Part shown: one piece after another, positions 1-8,103 of the stretch
How positions within the stretch are numbered: position 1 is the first letter of the stretch
How the letters are laid out: the number at the start of each line of letters is the position of its first letter
Source of the DNA: an uncultured Pelagibacteraceae bacterium
GTDB lineage: Bacteria > Pseudomonadota > Alphaproteobacteria > Pelagibacterales > Pelagibacteraceae
DNA: 64,000 nucleotides
NCBI GenBank assembly: GCA_902574695.1
Contig: CACGON010000004.1
Location: 1-64,000, forward strand
Direction: 5' to 3'
Program-made: the position numbers and the translations under genes
Notes under the pieces: model-generated
Seen by the model: the letters and a program-made list of their open reading frames with translations, nothing else
Told to the model about the DNA's origin: nothing
The model's database searches: none

Positions 1-854
1 AGTTTATCATCTATCGTAATCGCTTGTATTGCTGCGGTTCCACCAGAAACTAGACTTTCCTTAATCTTTTTAAAGTAACTTTTTAAATAATTTTGACCAA
101 CTGCCTCTATCATCTCAATAGATGCTATGGAATTATACTTTGTTTTTACGTCTCTATAATCCATCATTTTAATATTTACTTTTTCATTAAGACCGTTTTT
201 AAAAATTCTTTGTTTTGCATACTCAAATTGTTTTTTTGATATAGTTATACAATCAAGATTTACATCATAATTTTTACCAATATATTCAGCATACCCTCCC
301 CAGCCACAACCAATCTCTAGCATTTTATCTCCAACATTTGGTTTTATTAAATTTGAAAGCTTTCTATATTTATTAATTTGAGCATCTTCTAAATTATTTT
401 TCTCATTTTCAAAAATAGCACTTGAATATGTTAATGTTTTATCCAACCATACAGAAAAAAATTCATTACCAAGATCATAATGTTTTGAAATGTTTTTTTT
501 ACTTCTCTCCTTGGTATTTTTAATAAATAAGTTCTTAAAGTAATTAAGTAATGGAAAATCAAAAATTCCAGAGAATTTATGTATGGTTTTAATATTTTTT
601 GCGAATATTTCTATAAGATTTGTAAGATTATTTGTTTCAATATCTCCCCTCATGTATGCTTCAGCAAGACCGATGCTGCCTTTATTAATTATTTCTATAA
701 AAAAATTAGACTTTTTAATTATCAAATTTGCTTCAAGTTTTGAATTTTTATCACCTATTAAATAATCTCTTCCATCGTGAGTTTTTAAATAAATTTTTCC
801 ATTTTTAAATTGTGACAATAAACCAAATACGATCTTGTTAGCTATTTTATTCAT
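1..854 (-). CDS. cfa: Cyclopropane-fatty-acyl-phospholipid synthase family methyltransferase (partial, 3' end outside window)
   Basis: The ORF track misses this gene because it runs off the left edge of the window. Translating the minus strand from the ATG at 854 gives an open frame to base 1 (about 284 residues). The SAM-binding motif EIGCGWGGYAEY and the family signature HYDLGNEFFSVWLDKTLTYS are both visible. Family members transfer a methylene or methyl group from SAM onto the double bond of unsaturated phospholipid acyl chains at the inner membrane. It begins 2 bp after the DUF1365 gene, as the last visible gene of a minus-strand operon. Cfa-family proteins also include methyltransferases that make methylated or furan fatty acids, and the DUF1365 and FAD-oxidoreductase neighbours make that alternative realistic. 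The exact product cannot be told from sequence alone. Confidence 0.88.
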   Translation of the reverse strand, partial: MNKIANKIVFGLLSQFKNGKIYLKTHDGRDYLIGDKNSKLEANLIIKKSNFFIEIINKGSIGLAEAYMRGDIETNNLTNLIEIFAKNIKTIHKFSGIFDFPLLNYFKNLFIKNTKERSKKNISKHYDLGNEFFSVWLDKTLTYSSAIFENEKNNLEDAQINKYRKLSNLIKPNVGDKMLEIGCGWGGYAEYIGKNYDVNLDCITISKKQFEYAKQRIFKNGLNEKVNIKMMDYRDVKTKYNSIASIEMIEAVGQNYLKSYFKKIKESLVSGGTAAIQAITIDDK

Positions 855-856
855 AG

Positions 857-1624
857 TTATTTTTCAAAAGATATATTATTTTTTATTTTTAGTTTCTTTT
901 TCACTAACTTAATTCCTTTTAACCATAATCTTAATGCCTCAAAATGTATCGCTGATATGATTTTTAGGGTCATTAAAGGGTGTTTTAAATAGGAAAATAA
1001 CAAATTTTTTGTGTTTAAATCTGATCTAACCCCATCTTGTGACGCAAAAAGTAACCTTCCATCATTATCTCTTTGATTAATTATTATCGATAAATTTTTA
1101 TTTGGAATTAATATTTTAAAATAATACTTTGAGTTTAAATCCATAAAGGGAGATACAAAAAATCTTTTTTCACAATTGTTTTGTAAAGTTTCAGAATTTT
1201 CGTCTACTTTAAATATATATGTATGTTGTTCACCAAATGTATTTTTTACTTCATATAAAATAGAGATTAATTTAGCCTTTGAATTATAGATAAAAAAAAT
1301 ACTTAATGGATTAAATACATATCCAAGGATTCTTGGAAAACATAAAATTTTAATTTTTAAATTCTTTTCATGAATACCTATAGACTCAAGATTGGATTGA
1401 ACCCAGTTATCTAAGGAAGATCCATCTCTTGGGCCATGATCCTTGTCATAAAAACTAATTAGGTTAAATTTATTATAAGAAAAAAAATTAATACTTTTGT
1501 TAATAGTAGAAATTTCCTCTAAATCTAAAAAGATTGAAAAAACCTTATACTTAAAAAAATGCTCTTTTGGTTTAAATCTTTTATGAATTACCTCTCCAGT
1601 ATAAATAAAAGATTCTTTAATCAT
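857..1624 (-). CDS. DUF1365 domain-containing protein
   Basis: This 255-residue protein starts with the DUF1365 pattern YTGEVIHKRFKPKEHFFKYKVF. The family has no firmly established activity, but it regularly sits between a COG2907-type FAD oxidoreductase and a Cfa-type methyltransferase. That arrangement is present here: it overlaps the end of the upstream oxidoreductase by 8 bp and stops 2 bp before the cfa-like start. A role in making or handling modified membrane fatty acids is inferred from this context only. No signal peptide or clear transmembrane helix is visible. The length is normal for the family. Confidence 0.8.
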   Translation of the reverse strand: MIKESFIYTGEVIHKRFKPKEHFFKYKVFSIFLDLEEISTINKSINFFSYNKFNLISFYDKDHGPRDGSSLDNWVQSNLESIGIHEKNLKIKILCFPRILGYVFNPLSIFFIYNSKAKLISILYEVKNTFGEQHTYIFKVDENSETLQNNCEKRFFVSPFMDLNSKYYFKILIPNKNLSIIINQRDNDGRLLFASQDGVRSDLNTKNLLFSYLKHPLMTLKIISAIHFEALRLWLKGIKLVKKKLKIKNNISFEK

Positions 1625-2865
1625 TTAAATAATTTATCATTTGTATAGATGATTTTATCCCATCTTCATGAAAACCATAACCAAAATATGCTCCACAGAA
1701 TAATAAATTATTTTTATTTTGAATTTCACTTAATCTATGTTGATTTTCTAAAGCTTCAATATCATAGTATGGATGAGTAAAATCAACCCTTTTTAAAATT
1801 TTATTATCCTCTATTTCCAAAATTGGATTTAAAGTTAAGAAAATATTTTTTTTTATTTTTAAATTTTGAAGTAAATTAAGCCAGTAAGTTATTGAAGTAT
1901 TATTAAAATTTTCATTATTAATTAAAGAATTCCATGCAGACCAAGCTTTAAAGTTTTTTGGCATAACTTTGTTATCTGTATGTATAACTGCTGTATTTTT
2001 TTTATATTTAAATTTTGAGAGAATTTCTTTTTCTTTATCAGTTGGTTTCTCAATTAATTTTATTGCATCATTTGCATGAGTTGCGAGAACTACTTTATCA
2101 TAATCAAAAAACTCGTTATTATTTCCATAGAAAACTCTTACTCCATAATCATTTCTTTTAATTTTTTTTATTTCGTAGTTTTTATAATATTCTCCACTTA
2201 TATTATCCAAAACTTTTTTGACATAGGATCTGCTCCTATTTTTTTACAGTATACCATTGGGGTCGATTTTTAATTTTAAATAATCCATGATTTTGAAAAA
2301 ATTTTAAAAAAAAAGAAAATGGCATTTGTTTTGCTTCATAGGGTGGCATTGACCAGATTGCAGAAACCATAGGAATTATATGATAATTTATAAAATATTC
2401 CGATAATTTTTTATTTTTTAAATATTCTTCTAAAGTAATTTTATTATTTTCTGAATTATTGAACTCGTTTTTTTTATAAAAATAAATGATTTCAAAAAAC
2501 ATTTTAAGAAATTTAAAATTAAATAGGTTTTTTTTGTTTGAAAACATTCCACTCAAACCTTTTCCACAATATTCAATTTCATTGTTGGTTGAGGTTACAG
2601 AAAAACTCATATTACTTTTTTCAATCTCAATTTTATTTTGATCAAAAAATTTTATTAAATTTGGATAAGTTAAATGATTAAAAACAATAAAACCAATATC
2701 AACAGATGTAGTTTGACTCTTATTATTTTCTATATTTAAATCAATTGTATGAGCATGCCCACCAAAGTGATCTGCTTTTTCAAAAAGATCTACCTTGTGT
2801 GTTTTTGATAAATAATAAGCTGCACTTAACCCTGAAATACCTGATCCAATTATTGCTATTTTCAT
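1617..2865 (-). pseudogene. FAD-dependent amine-oxidase-like protein (COG2907 type), split by an apparent +1 frameshift
   Basis: Two adjacent minus-strand ORFs together make one protein of about 410 residues, the usual family length. The first (2236-2865) has the N-terminal FAD-binding motif GSGISGLSAAYYL followed by FEKADHFGGHAHTID, and runs to NRPQWYTVKK then TAG. The second (1617-2210) carries the rest of the FAD domain (VVLATHANDA) and the C-terminal motif CGAYFGYGFHEDG. The break lies at a run of seven A on the coding strand (T run at 2239-2245). Removing one A joins the halves as TVKNRSRSYVKKVLDNIS, which matches the conserved G/N-x-SRxYV region after WxTV. Both halves are otherwise intact and the operon downstream is intact. 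Recent mutation, assembly error or slippage on the A run are all possible. Confidence 0.8.
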
Positions 2866-2877
2866 TTTATAAAAAAA

Positions 2878-3759
2878 TTATTCTTTAAGAATAGTTTTTT
2901 TTTCACTCATTATAGAAGTGTAAAATTGAAGCAAAACAGCAAATATAACTATTGATCCCCCAATTAAAACCATGAAGGATGAATTTTCATTGATAAACAG
3001 CCAAGCCCAAAGTGGTCCTAGTACCGCTTCTGTTAACATTATAATCCCAACCATAGCTGAAGGAGTGGTTCTAGCTCCGATTGTTATTAAAATAAATCCA
3101 AAACCTAATTGAAAAAAACCTGCAAGAAATCCCAAAAAAATATCATGCGTTGAAATATTTACTTTACCAGCAATTAGATAGCCGATTACCATTGCTACAA
3201 TTCCTGCATAGAGTTGCAAAGGTACCATGTCTACACTTGGGTATTTTCTTATTATTAAAATTAAAATTGCAAAAGATATTGGCATAATAAATGCTGCTAA
3301 ATTTCCTGACATTTGCCCTGGAGCAAGATCTGAACCTACCATTAATATAATTCCAGAGATAGCAAGTATAATTGAAGTAAGAGTCATTCTTGAAATTTTT
3401 TCTCTCAAAAAAAAATATCCAAAAATTGCTAAAAAAATAGTTTGTGTTTGAATTATAAAATTAGTATTTGCAACTGTCGTATTGTACATAGCAAAAACAT
3501 ACCCGCAAAAACCAGAGGATAAAATTATTCCTCCAAAAAGTCCTGGTATACCTGAATTATAAAAAGCTTTGAAAATATTTTTTTTATAAGAAATTAATAG
3601 AAAAATAGTGACAACTAAAATAAAGAATAAGGATCTCCAAAATAGGATTTGCCATAATGTTGCTCCATCAAAAGATTTAACTATTAAACCTCCAAAGCTT
3701 AAACTGCATGCACCAAAAAAAACTAAAAGAGGTCCTGGAATTTTTTGAATAATACTCAT
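2878..3759 (-). CDS. EamA/DMT-family transporter
   Basis: This 293-residue protein has about ten hydrophobic segments arranged as two repeated EamA halves, the standard drug/metabolite transporter architecture. The first half includes GLIVKSFDGATLWQILFWRSLFF, and the second includes ITIGARTTPSAMVGIIMLTEAVLGPLWAWLF, which is the typical end of an EamA repeat. Members export or import small metabolites at the inner membrane, and substrate cannot be predicted here. It overlaps the end of pxpC by 4 bp and lies 12 bp upstream of the FAD oxidoreductase, so it is probably cotranscribed with both. Confidence 0.85.
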   Translation of the reverse strand: MSIIQKIPGPLLVFFGACSLSFGGLIVKSFDGATLWQILFWRSLFFILVVTIFLLISYKKNIFKAFYNSGIPGLFGGIILSSGFCGYVFAMYNTTVANTNFIIQTQTIFLAIFGYFFLREKISRMTLTSIILAISGIILMVGSDLAPGQMSGNLAAFIMPISFAILILIIRKYPSVDMVPLQLYAGIVAMVIGYLIAGKVNISTHDIFLGFLAGFFQLGFGFILITIGARTTPSAMVGIIMLTEAVLGPLWAWLFINENSSFMVLIGGSIVIFAVLLQFYTSIMSEKKTILKE

Positions 3760-4703
3760 TTTATCTGGTTTAATAAGTTTTCAGTTTCAAGATTATAAAG
3801 TTGGTAAATTTTTTCAGCTTCATGAAGATCTACTAATTTAAATTTTATTTTAGTGTTTGGAGCAAGTTGAACAAGTTTATCATAATCTGCACTTATAACT
3901 ACCCCAATTTTAGGATACCCTCCTATTGTTCCATGGTCTGAAAGCATGATAATTGGATTGCCGTCAGGTGGTATTTGTATTGTACCTTTCACAATACCCT
4001 CTGATCTAATATTTTTATCTTTTATATTTTCAATTATAGGTCCTTTAATCCTCATGCCCATTCTATCTGTAAGTTTGGTAACAATAAACTCTCTTTTTAA
4101 AAAATTATCTATACCCTGATCTGAAAAGTAATCGTAATTTGTTCCTTTAATAATTCTAATGTATTCAATCTTAGTATTTAAATATTTAATTTTTTTTGGT
4201 ACTTGATTATTAATAATTTTACTAATTTCCAATTTTTGATTTGTGAATAATTTTTCTCCATCAAATGGTCCAATTTTTGCTCTAGAAAAAGTTGAATAGC
4301 TATTTAAAATTTTTTTTATTGCAAAACCACCTGATACAGCAAGATAGCCATATACTGATTTATTTGTAGAAATGATATCTAATCTGTCTTCATTTTCTAA
4401 TTTATAATTCTTATAGCATTCACCATTAATAAAATTATTATCTTTTTTAATAATATTAAAATTAACATCTCCTGTAATTGTAATGATTGCTGACTCCCCT
4501 TTAAATTTAAGTAATGGTCCTTGATAAGCAAATTCAATTGCAGCTTCTTTACTATTGCCAGCTAAACAATTTGCTAGTAAAAAATTCCTTTTATCCATCG
4601 CCCCACTTGAGGGTAACCCAATGTGATAAAAATTTTCTCTACCCAAATCTTGAAAAGTAGAGTTTATCCCAGGTCTTAAAACATCAAAAAAATTACTTTT
4701 CAT
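3756..4703 (-). CDS. pxpC: 5-oxoprolinase subunit PxpC / biotin-dependent carboxyltransferase family
   Basis: This 315-residue protein starts with the family pattern VLRPGINSTFQDLGRENFYHIGLPSSGAMD and contains SEGIVKGTIQIPPDGNPIIMLSDHGTIGGYPKIG near the C terminus, both diagnostic of PxpC (KipA/YbgK) proteins. PxpA, PxpB and PxpC together hydrolyse 5-oxoproline to glutamate using ATP. Here pxpB lies immediately upstream with an 11-bp overlap, and pxpA is divergent from pxpB, so all three subunits are present. An allophanate-hydrolase-like function is the historical annotation, but the full set supports oxoprolinase. Confidence 0.87.
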   Translation of the reverse strand: MKSNFFDVLRPGINSTFQDLGRENFYHIGLPSSGAMDKRNFLLANCLAGNSKEAAIEFAYQGPLLKFKGESAIITITGDVNFNIIKKDNNFINGECYKNYKLENEDRLDIISTNKSVYGYLAVSGGFAIKKILNSYSTFSRAKIGPFDGEKLFTNQKLEISKIINNQVPKKIKYLNTKIEYIRIIKGTNYDYFSDQGIDNFLKREFIVTKLTDRMGMRIKGPIIENIKDKNIRSEGIVKGTIQIPPDGNPIIMLSDHGTIGGYPKIGVVISADYDKLVQLAPNTKIKFKLVDLHEAEKIYQLYNLETENLLNQIK

Positions 4704-5370
4704 TTAATTTTTCGTATTCTTTTTTTGTTATTTGAAAAAAAGAAACTTCATCTCCGGGGTTAATTAAGACTGGATTTTCCTCATTGTTAGAATTAAAAAT
4801 ATTTATAGGTGTGTTTCCAATTATATTCCATCCACCCGGACTTTCAAAAGTATATATATTACTAAATTGCTCTGTGATCCCAACTGATCCCCGTGGAACT
4901 TTAACCCTGGGAGTCTCTAGTCTATAAGTTCTTAATTCCTTTGATATGTCTCCTAAAAAAGGCATGCCAGCAACAAAACCAGTCATATAACAAAAATAAT
5001 TTTTATTTAGATATTTTTTTAGTATTTCGTCTGTGCTTAATTTTAGTCTTTTCGTTAAAATATTTTTATCTAAGAAGAATTCATCATTACAACAGATAGG
5101 TATTTTAATTAACTTATTTTTTTTTTCACTAATCTCAGAAATTTCAATTTTGTTAATTTTTTTTTTTAATTCATCAAAATTTGTGATTTTTAAATCAAAA
5201 GAAACGACTAATTTATTATATGATGGAATTAAGTTTTTAATTCCGTCTATGCTTGATTTTTTAATACTATTAAAATAATTAATTACTTTTTTATTAGTTT
5301 CTTTATTTATTTGGTTTCCAAAATCATAATAAATTGCTGCGTCCCCAAGATTTGATATATTTTTGATCAT
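4693..5370 (-). CDS. pxpB: 5-oxoprolinase subunit PxpB
   Basis: This 225-residue protein has the PxpB (KipI/YbgJ) signature FCYMTGFVAGMPFLGDISKELRTYRLETPRVKVPRGSVGI in its middle, and ends with SPGGWNIIGNTP and NPGDEVSFFQI. It overlaps pxpC by 11 bp. Its ATG at 5370 is about 20 bp from the divergent pxpA start, so promoters for one or both directions must lie within coding sequence. It is the first gene of the minus-strand unit that continues to the Cfa-like gene. Confidence 0.87.
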   Translation of the reverse strand: MIKNISNLGDAAIYYDFGNQINKETNKKVINYFNSIKKSSIDGIKNLIPSYNKLVVSFDLKITNFDELKKKINKIEISEISEKKNKLIKIPICCNDEFFLDKNILTKRLKLSTDEILKKYLNKNYFCYMTGFVAGMPFLGDISKELRTYRLETPRVKVPRGSVGITEQFSNIYTFESPGGWNIIGNTPINIFNSNNEENPVLINPGDEVSFFQITKKEYEKLNEK

Positions 5371-5383
5371 CCCATGTTATACT
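5352..5383 (+). promoter_or_regulatory. Candidate sigma70-type promoter giving a leaderless pxpA transcript
   Basis: TTGATA at 5352-5357 and TATACT at 5378-5383 resemble -35 and -10 hexamers, with a longer than usual spacer of 20 bp. A start site about seven bases after TATACT would fall on or next to the ATG at 5390, giving a leaderless mRNA. The site lies inside the 5' end of pxpB on the opposite strand. This is pattern matching in AT-rich DNA and is weak evidence. Confidence 0.3.
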
Positions 5384-5389
5384 TTATCA

Positions 5390-6172
5390 ATGAAAGGTAT
5401 GGAAATTAATATTAATTGTGATTTGGGTGAAAAATCAGAATTGCATTCAATAAAGAATGATCCTGAATTGCTTAAAATTGTGAATTCAGCAAATATAGCT
5501 TGTGGATATCATGCGGGGGATAATGAAACAATGCACTCTACGATTAAAATTTCTAAAGAGAATGGTGTCAGTATTGGTGCGCATCCATCTTTTAAAGATA
5601 TTAAAAATTTTGGTAGGAAGAGGATTAGTCTTTCTGAAAATGAAATAGTCAGTCTAATAATAGATCAGTTTAATATACTTCAAAATATAGCTGACCAACA
5701 CAATGAAAAAGTTACCCATATAAAACCCCACGGCGCACTAAACAATATGGCATGTGAAGATATTAAGCTTGCAACTTTACTTGCCAAAACAATTAAAAAT
5801 ATTGACAAAGATTTAATATACTTGGTTCCAACAGGTTCTAAGATGGAAACCGCTGCCAAAAAATTTGATATGAAAATCGCATGTGAAATTTTTGCAGATA
5901 GGAATTACGAAGATGATGGAAATTTAGTTTCTAGATCAAAAAAAGAAGCTTTGATCACAAATCCTGAAAAGGCAAAAAAACATGTGTTAGATATGGTAAA
6001 AAATCAGGCGATAAATTGTCTCTCTGGTAAAAAAATACCTTGTGAAATAGATTCCATATGTATACATGGTGATAATCAAAATTCTTTAAATACTGCTAAG
6101 ATCGTAAAGCAAAATTTAATAAATAATGATTTAGTATTAAAACCATTAAACAAATTAAATAAATTTAACTAA
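5390..6172 (+). CDS. pxpA: 5-oxoprolinase subunit PxpA (LamB/YcsF family)
   Basis: The protein begins MKGMEININCDLGE, the standard LamB/YcsF N terminus, followed by ANIACGYHAGD, HPSF and HIKPHGALNN, all family hallmarks. PxpA is the partner of PxpBC in ATP-dependent cleavage of 5-oxoproline to glutamate. The ORF track starts at a TTG at 5363, but family alignment favours the ATG at 5390 or the one at 5399. pxpB is divergent about 20 bp away, and a TPR protein gene starts on the last base of the pxpA stop codon. The length of about 260 residues is normal. Confidence 0.88.
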   Translation: MKGMEININCDLGEKSELHSIKNDPELLKIVNSANIACGYHAGDNETMHSTIKISKENGVSIGAHPSFKDIKNFGRKRISLSENEIVSLIIDQFNILQNIADQHNEKVTHIKPHGALNNMACEDIKLATLLAKTIKNIDKDLIYLVPTGSKMETAAKKFDMKIACEIFADRNYEDDGNLVSRSKKEALITNPEKAKKHVLDMVKNQAINCLSGKKIPCEIDSICIHGDNQNSLNTAKIVKQNLINNDLVLKPLNKLNKFN

Positions 6173-6666
6173 TGAAAAAACTTTATATAATTTTATTCAC
6201 TTTCTTAATCGCAACTACAAATGTTTATTCTGCTGGTGGTTCTGGTGGAGACGGAGCAGATAATAATAAGCAGTCAATGTTTAAATCTGCAACAAATTAT
6301 GTGAAGGCCGGTAAGAAGCTAGAAAAAAAAGGTAAATTAGAAAAAGCAAAAGCAAAATATGAAAAAGCTTTTAAAAGATTGCTAAAAGCTAATGATAAAG
6401 ATCCATCAAATCCGGATGTTTTAAATTATCTTGGTTTTACTTCTAGAAAACTTGGAAACTTTATAGATGCTGAAGACTATTATATGAGAGGATTAAAGAT
6501 TAATCCAAATCACAATGGTATAAATGAATATCTGGGTGAATTATATTTATCAACTAATAGACCACAAAAAGCTAAAGAAAGGCTTTTAGTGCTTAAAAAT
6601 TGTAATTGTGAAGAATATGAGGAATTAAAAGCTCTCATAAATGGAACGAAAGAGTCAAAATATTAA
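6172..6666 (+). CDS. Exported TPR-repeat protein
   Basis: This 164-residue protein has an N-terminal signal peptide (MKKLYIILFTFLIATTNVYSA) and then tetratricopeptide repeats, including DPSNPDVLNYLGFTSRKLGN and INPNHNGINEYLGELYLSTN. TPR proteins are protein-protein interaction scaffolds, and this one is predicted to be periplasmic. Its ATG overlaps the last base of the pxpA stop codon, so translation is probably coupled. A cysteine pair (CNC) near the end could form a disulphide. No specific function is recognisable. Confidence 0.75.
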   Translation: MKKLYIILFTFLIATTNVYSAGGSGGDGADNNKQSMFKSATNYVKAGKKLEKKGKLEKAKAKYEKAFKRLLKANDKDPSNPDVLNYLGFTSRKLGNFIDAEDYYMRGLKINPNHNGINEYLGELYLSTNRPQKAKERLLVLKNCNCEEYEELKALINGTKESKY

Positions 6667-6718
6667 ACATTTAAATCTCTAGATTGAAATAAAAAAAAAT
6701 CATATTATTATAACTATA

Positions 6719-7330
6719 TTGATTGAAGAGCTCATAATACTCACACAGATAATATTTATAGATATAATCTTAGCGGCTGATAATGCCATTATTATTGGAT
6801 TAATTGCTTCTAATTTTGTACCTAAAAATAGAAGACAAATTATTTTGTGGGGTGTCGCTGGTGCTTTAGTATTTAAAGTAATATTTGCATTATTCGCAAC
6901 ATACCTTTTTAAATTTTATTTTATAAAAATAATTGGGGGACTACTTTTAATTTGGATTGTTAACGATTTAAGAAAAGATCTTTTTGAGATTAAAAAAATT
7001 AAATCGCCAACTAAAAAATCAAAAGAACCTTCTTATATTCAAAGTGTTTATAAAGTTTTATTTGCAGATATTACAATTAGTTTCGATAATGTAATTGGAG
7101 TTGTTGGCGCTGCAAAAGGTCATTTTGGTTTTATGATTTTTGGACTAGTTTTATCAGTAATTTTAACTGGTGCATTAGCTACTTATTTAGCAAACTATAT
7201 TCAAAAGCACTTATGGATTGCTTATATTGGACTTGGATTTATTTTAATTGTAGCACTTCAATTAGTGATTGGTGGATTAGTAGATTTAGAAATTTTAACA
7301 ATTAATGAAAATTTTAAAAAATATTTTTAG
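6719..7330 (+). CDS. TerC/YjbE-family integral membrane protein
   Basis: This 203-residue protein has about six to seven membrane helices. Two acidic motifs inside helices, FIDIILAADNAIIIG near residue 15 and FADITISFDNVIGVVG near residue 115, form the TerC-family internal repeat. TerC-like proteins are linked to metal ion (notably manganese) export and to tellurite resistance in some bacteria. A metal-transport role is inferred from the family. The start is a TTG at 6719; no in-frame ATG sits nearby upstream. It meets panB convergently with a 4-bp overlap of stop codons. Confidence 0.8.
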   Translation: MIEELIILTQIIFIDIILAADNAIIIGLIASNFVPKNRRQIILWGVAGALVFKVIFALFATYLFKFYFIKIIGGLLLIWIVNDLRKDLFEIKKIKSPTKKSKEPSYIQSVYKVLFADITISFDNVIGVVGAAKGHFGFMIFGLVLSVILTGALATYLANYIQKHLWIAYIGLGFILIVALQLVIGGLVDLEILTINENFKKYF

Positions 7331-8103
7331 TAAGAATATTTTTTTGTTGGATATTTTTTAGATTTAACTTCCTTTTTAAATTTTAATATTGCTGAATTGA
7401 TTATTTTTTTAATATTTATATATTTTTTAACAAACTTTATCTTTGAGGCTGTTAAACCTAAAATGTCATCAGTAACTAATACTTGACCGTCACAATGCAC
7501 AGAAGCTCCTATTCCAATAGTAGGGATTTTTATAAGGCTGGTAATTTTTTTTGAAATATCAGAATAAATGCACTCCAGAACAATTCCAAATGCTCCATTT
7601 TTTTCCAATGCTCTCGCATCTCTAATTAACTTTTTACTCTCATTTTCAGTTTTGCCTACTGACTTAAATTTTCCTCTTACTGTTTGTGGCGTTATACCTA
7701 TATGACCTAAAACTGGTATTTTGTTTTTTACCAAATGATTTACTATATGTTGTACTCTTACCCCTCCCTCTACTTTTACTGCATCACACTTAGTTTCTTT
7801 GATAGCTTTTTTTGAATTTTTTAAGGCCTCAGACTTATTTCTGTATGTGTTAAAAGGTAAATCAAATACAAGAAGGCTGCTTCTCACACCCATTCTCACA
7901 CTTTTAGCATGTTCAAGCATCATCGAGAGATTAACTTTCCTTGTAGTATTATAATTATAAAGAACTGAACCTAAAGAGTCTCCAACTAAAACAATATCTG
8001 CATGAGCATCCACTATCTCAGCAATATTCTTAGAATATGCAGTTAAACAGACAATCTTAGATTTATTTTTTTTTTTAATAATTTTTTTTATTTTTTTAAT
8101 CAT
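7327..8103 (-). CDS. panB: 3-methyl-2-oxobutanoate hydroxymethyltransferase
   Basis: PanB adds a hydroxymethyl group from methylene-tetrahydrofolate to alpha-ketoisovalerate in pantothenate and CoA synthesis. The 258-residue protein carries LVGDSLGSVLYNYNTTRKV (metal and substrate site), DLPFNTY, KVEGG and GHIGITPQTV, all conserved PanB blocks, with the expected GIGASVHCDGQVLVTDD late in the protein. It overlaps the upstream guaA stop codon by one base. No other pantothenate gene is in the window. Confidence 0.93.
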   Translation of the reverse strand: MIKKIKKIIKKKNKSKIVCLTAYSKNIAEIVDAHADIVLVGDSLGSVLYNYNTTRKVNLSMMLEHAKSVRMGVRSSLLVFDLPFNTYRNKSEALKNSKKAIKETKCDAVKVEGGVRVQHIVNHLVKNKIPVLGHIGITPQTVRGKFKSVGKTENESKKLIRDARALEKNGAFGIVLECIYSDISKKITSLIKIPTIGIGASVHCDGQVLVTDDILGLTASKIKFVKKYINIKKIINSAILKFKKEVKSKKYPTKKYSY

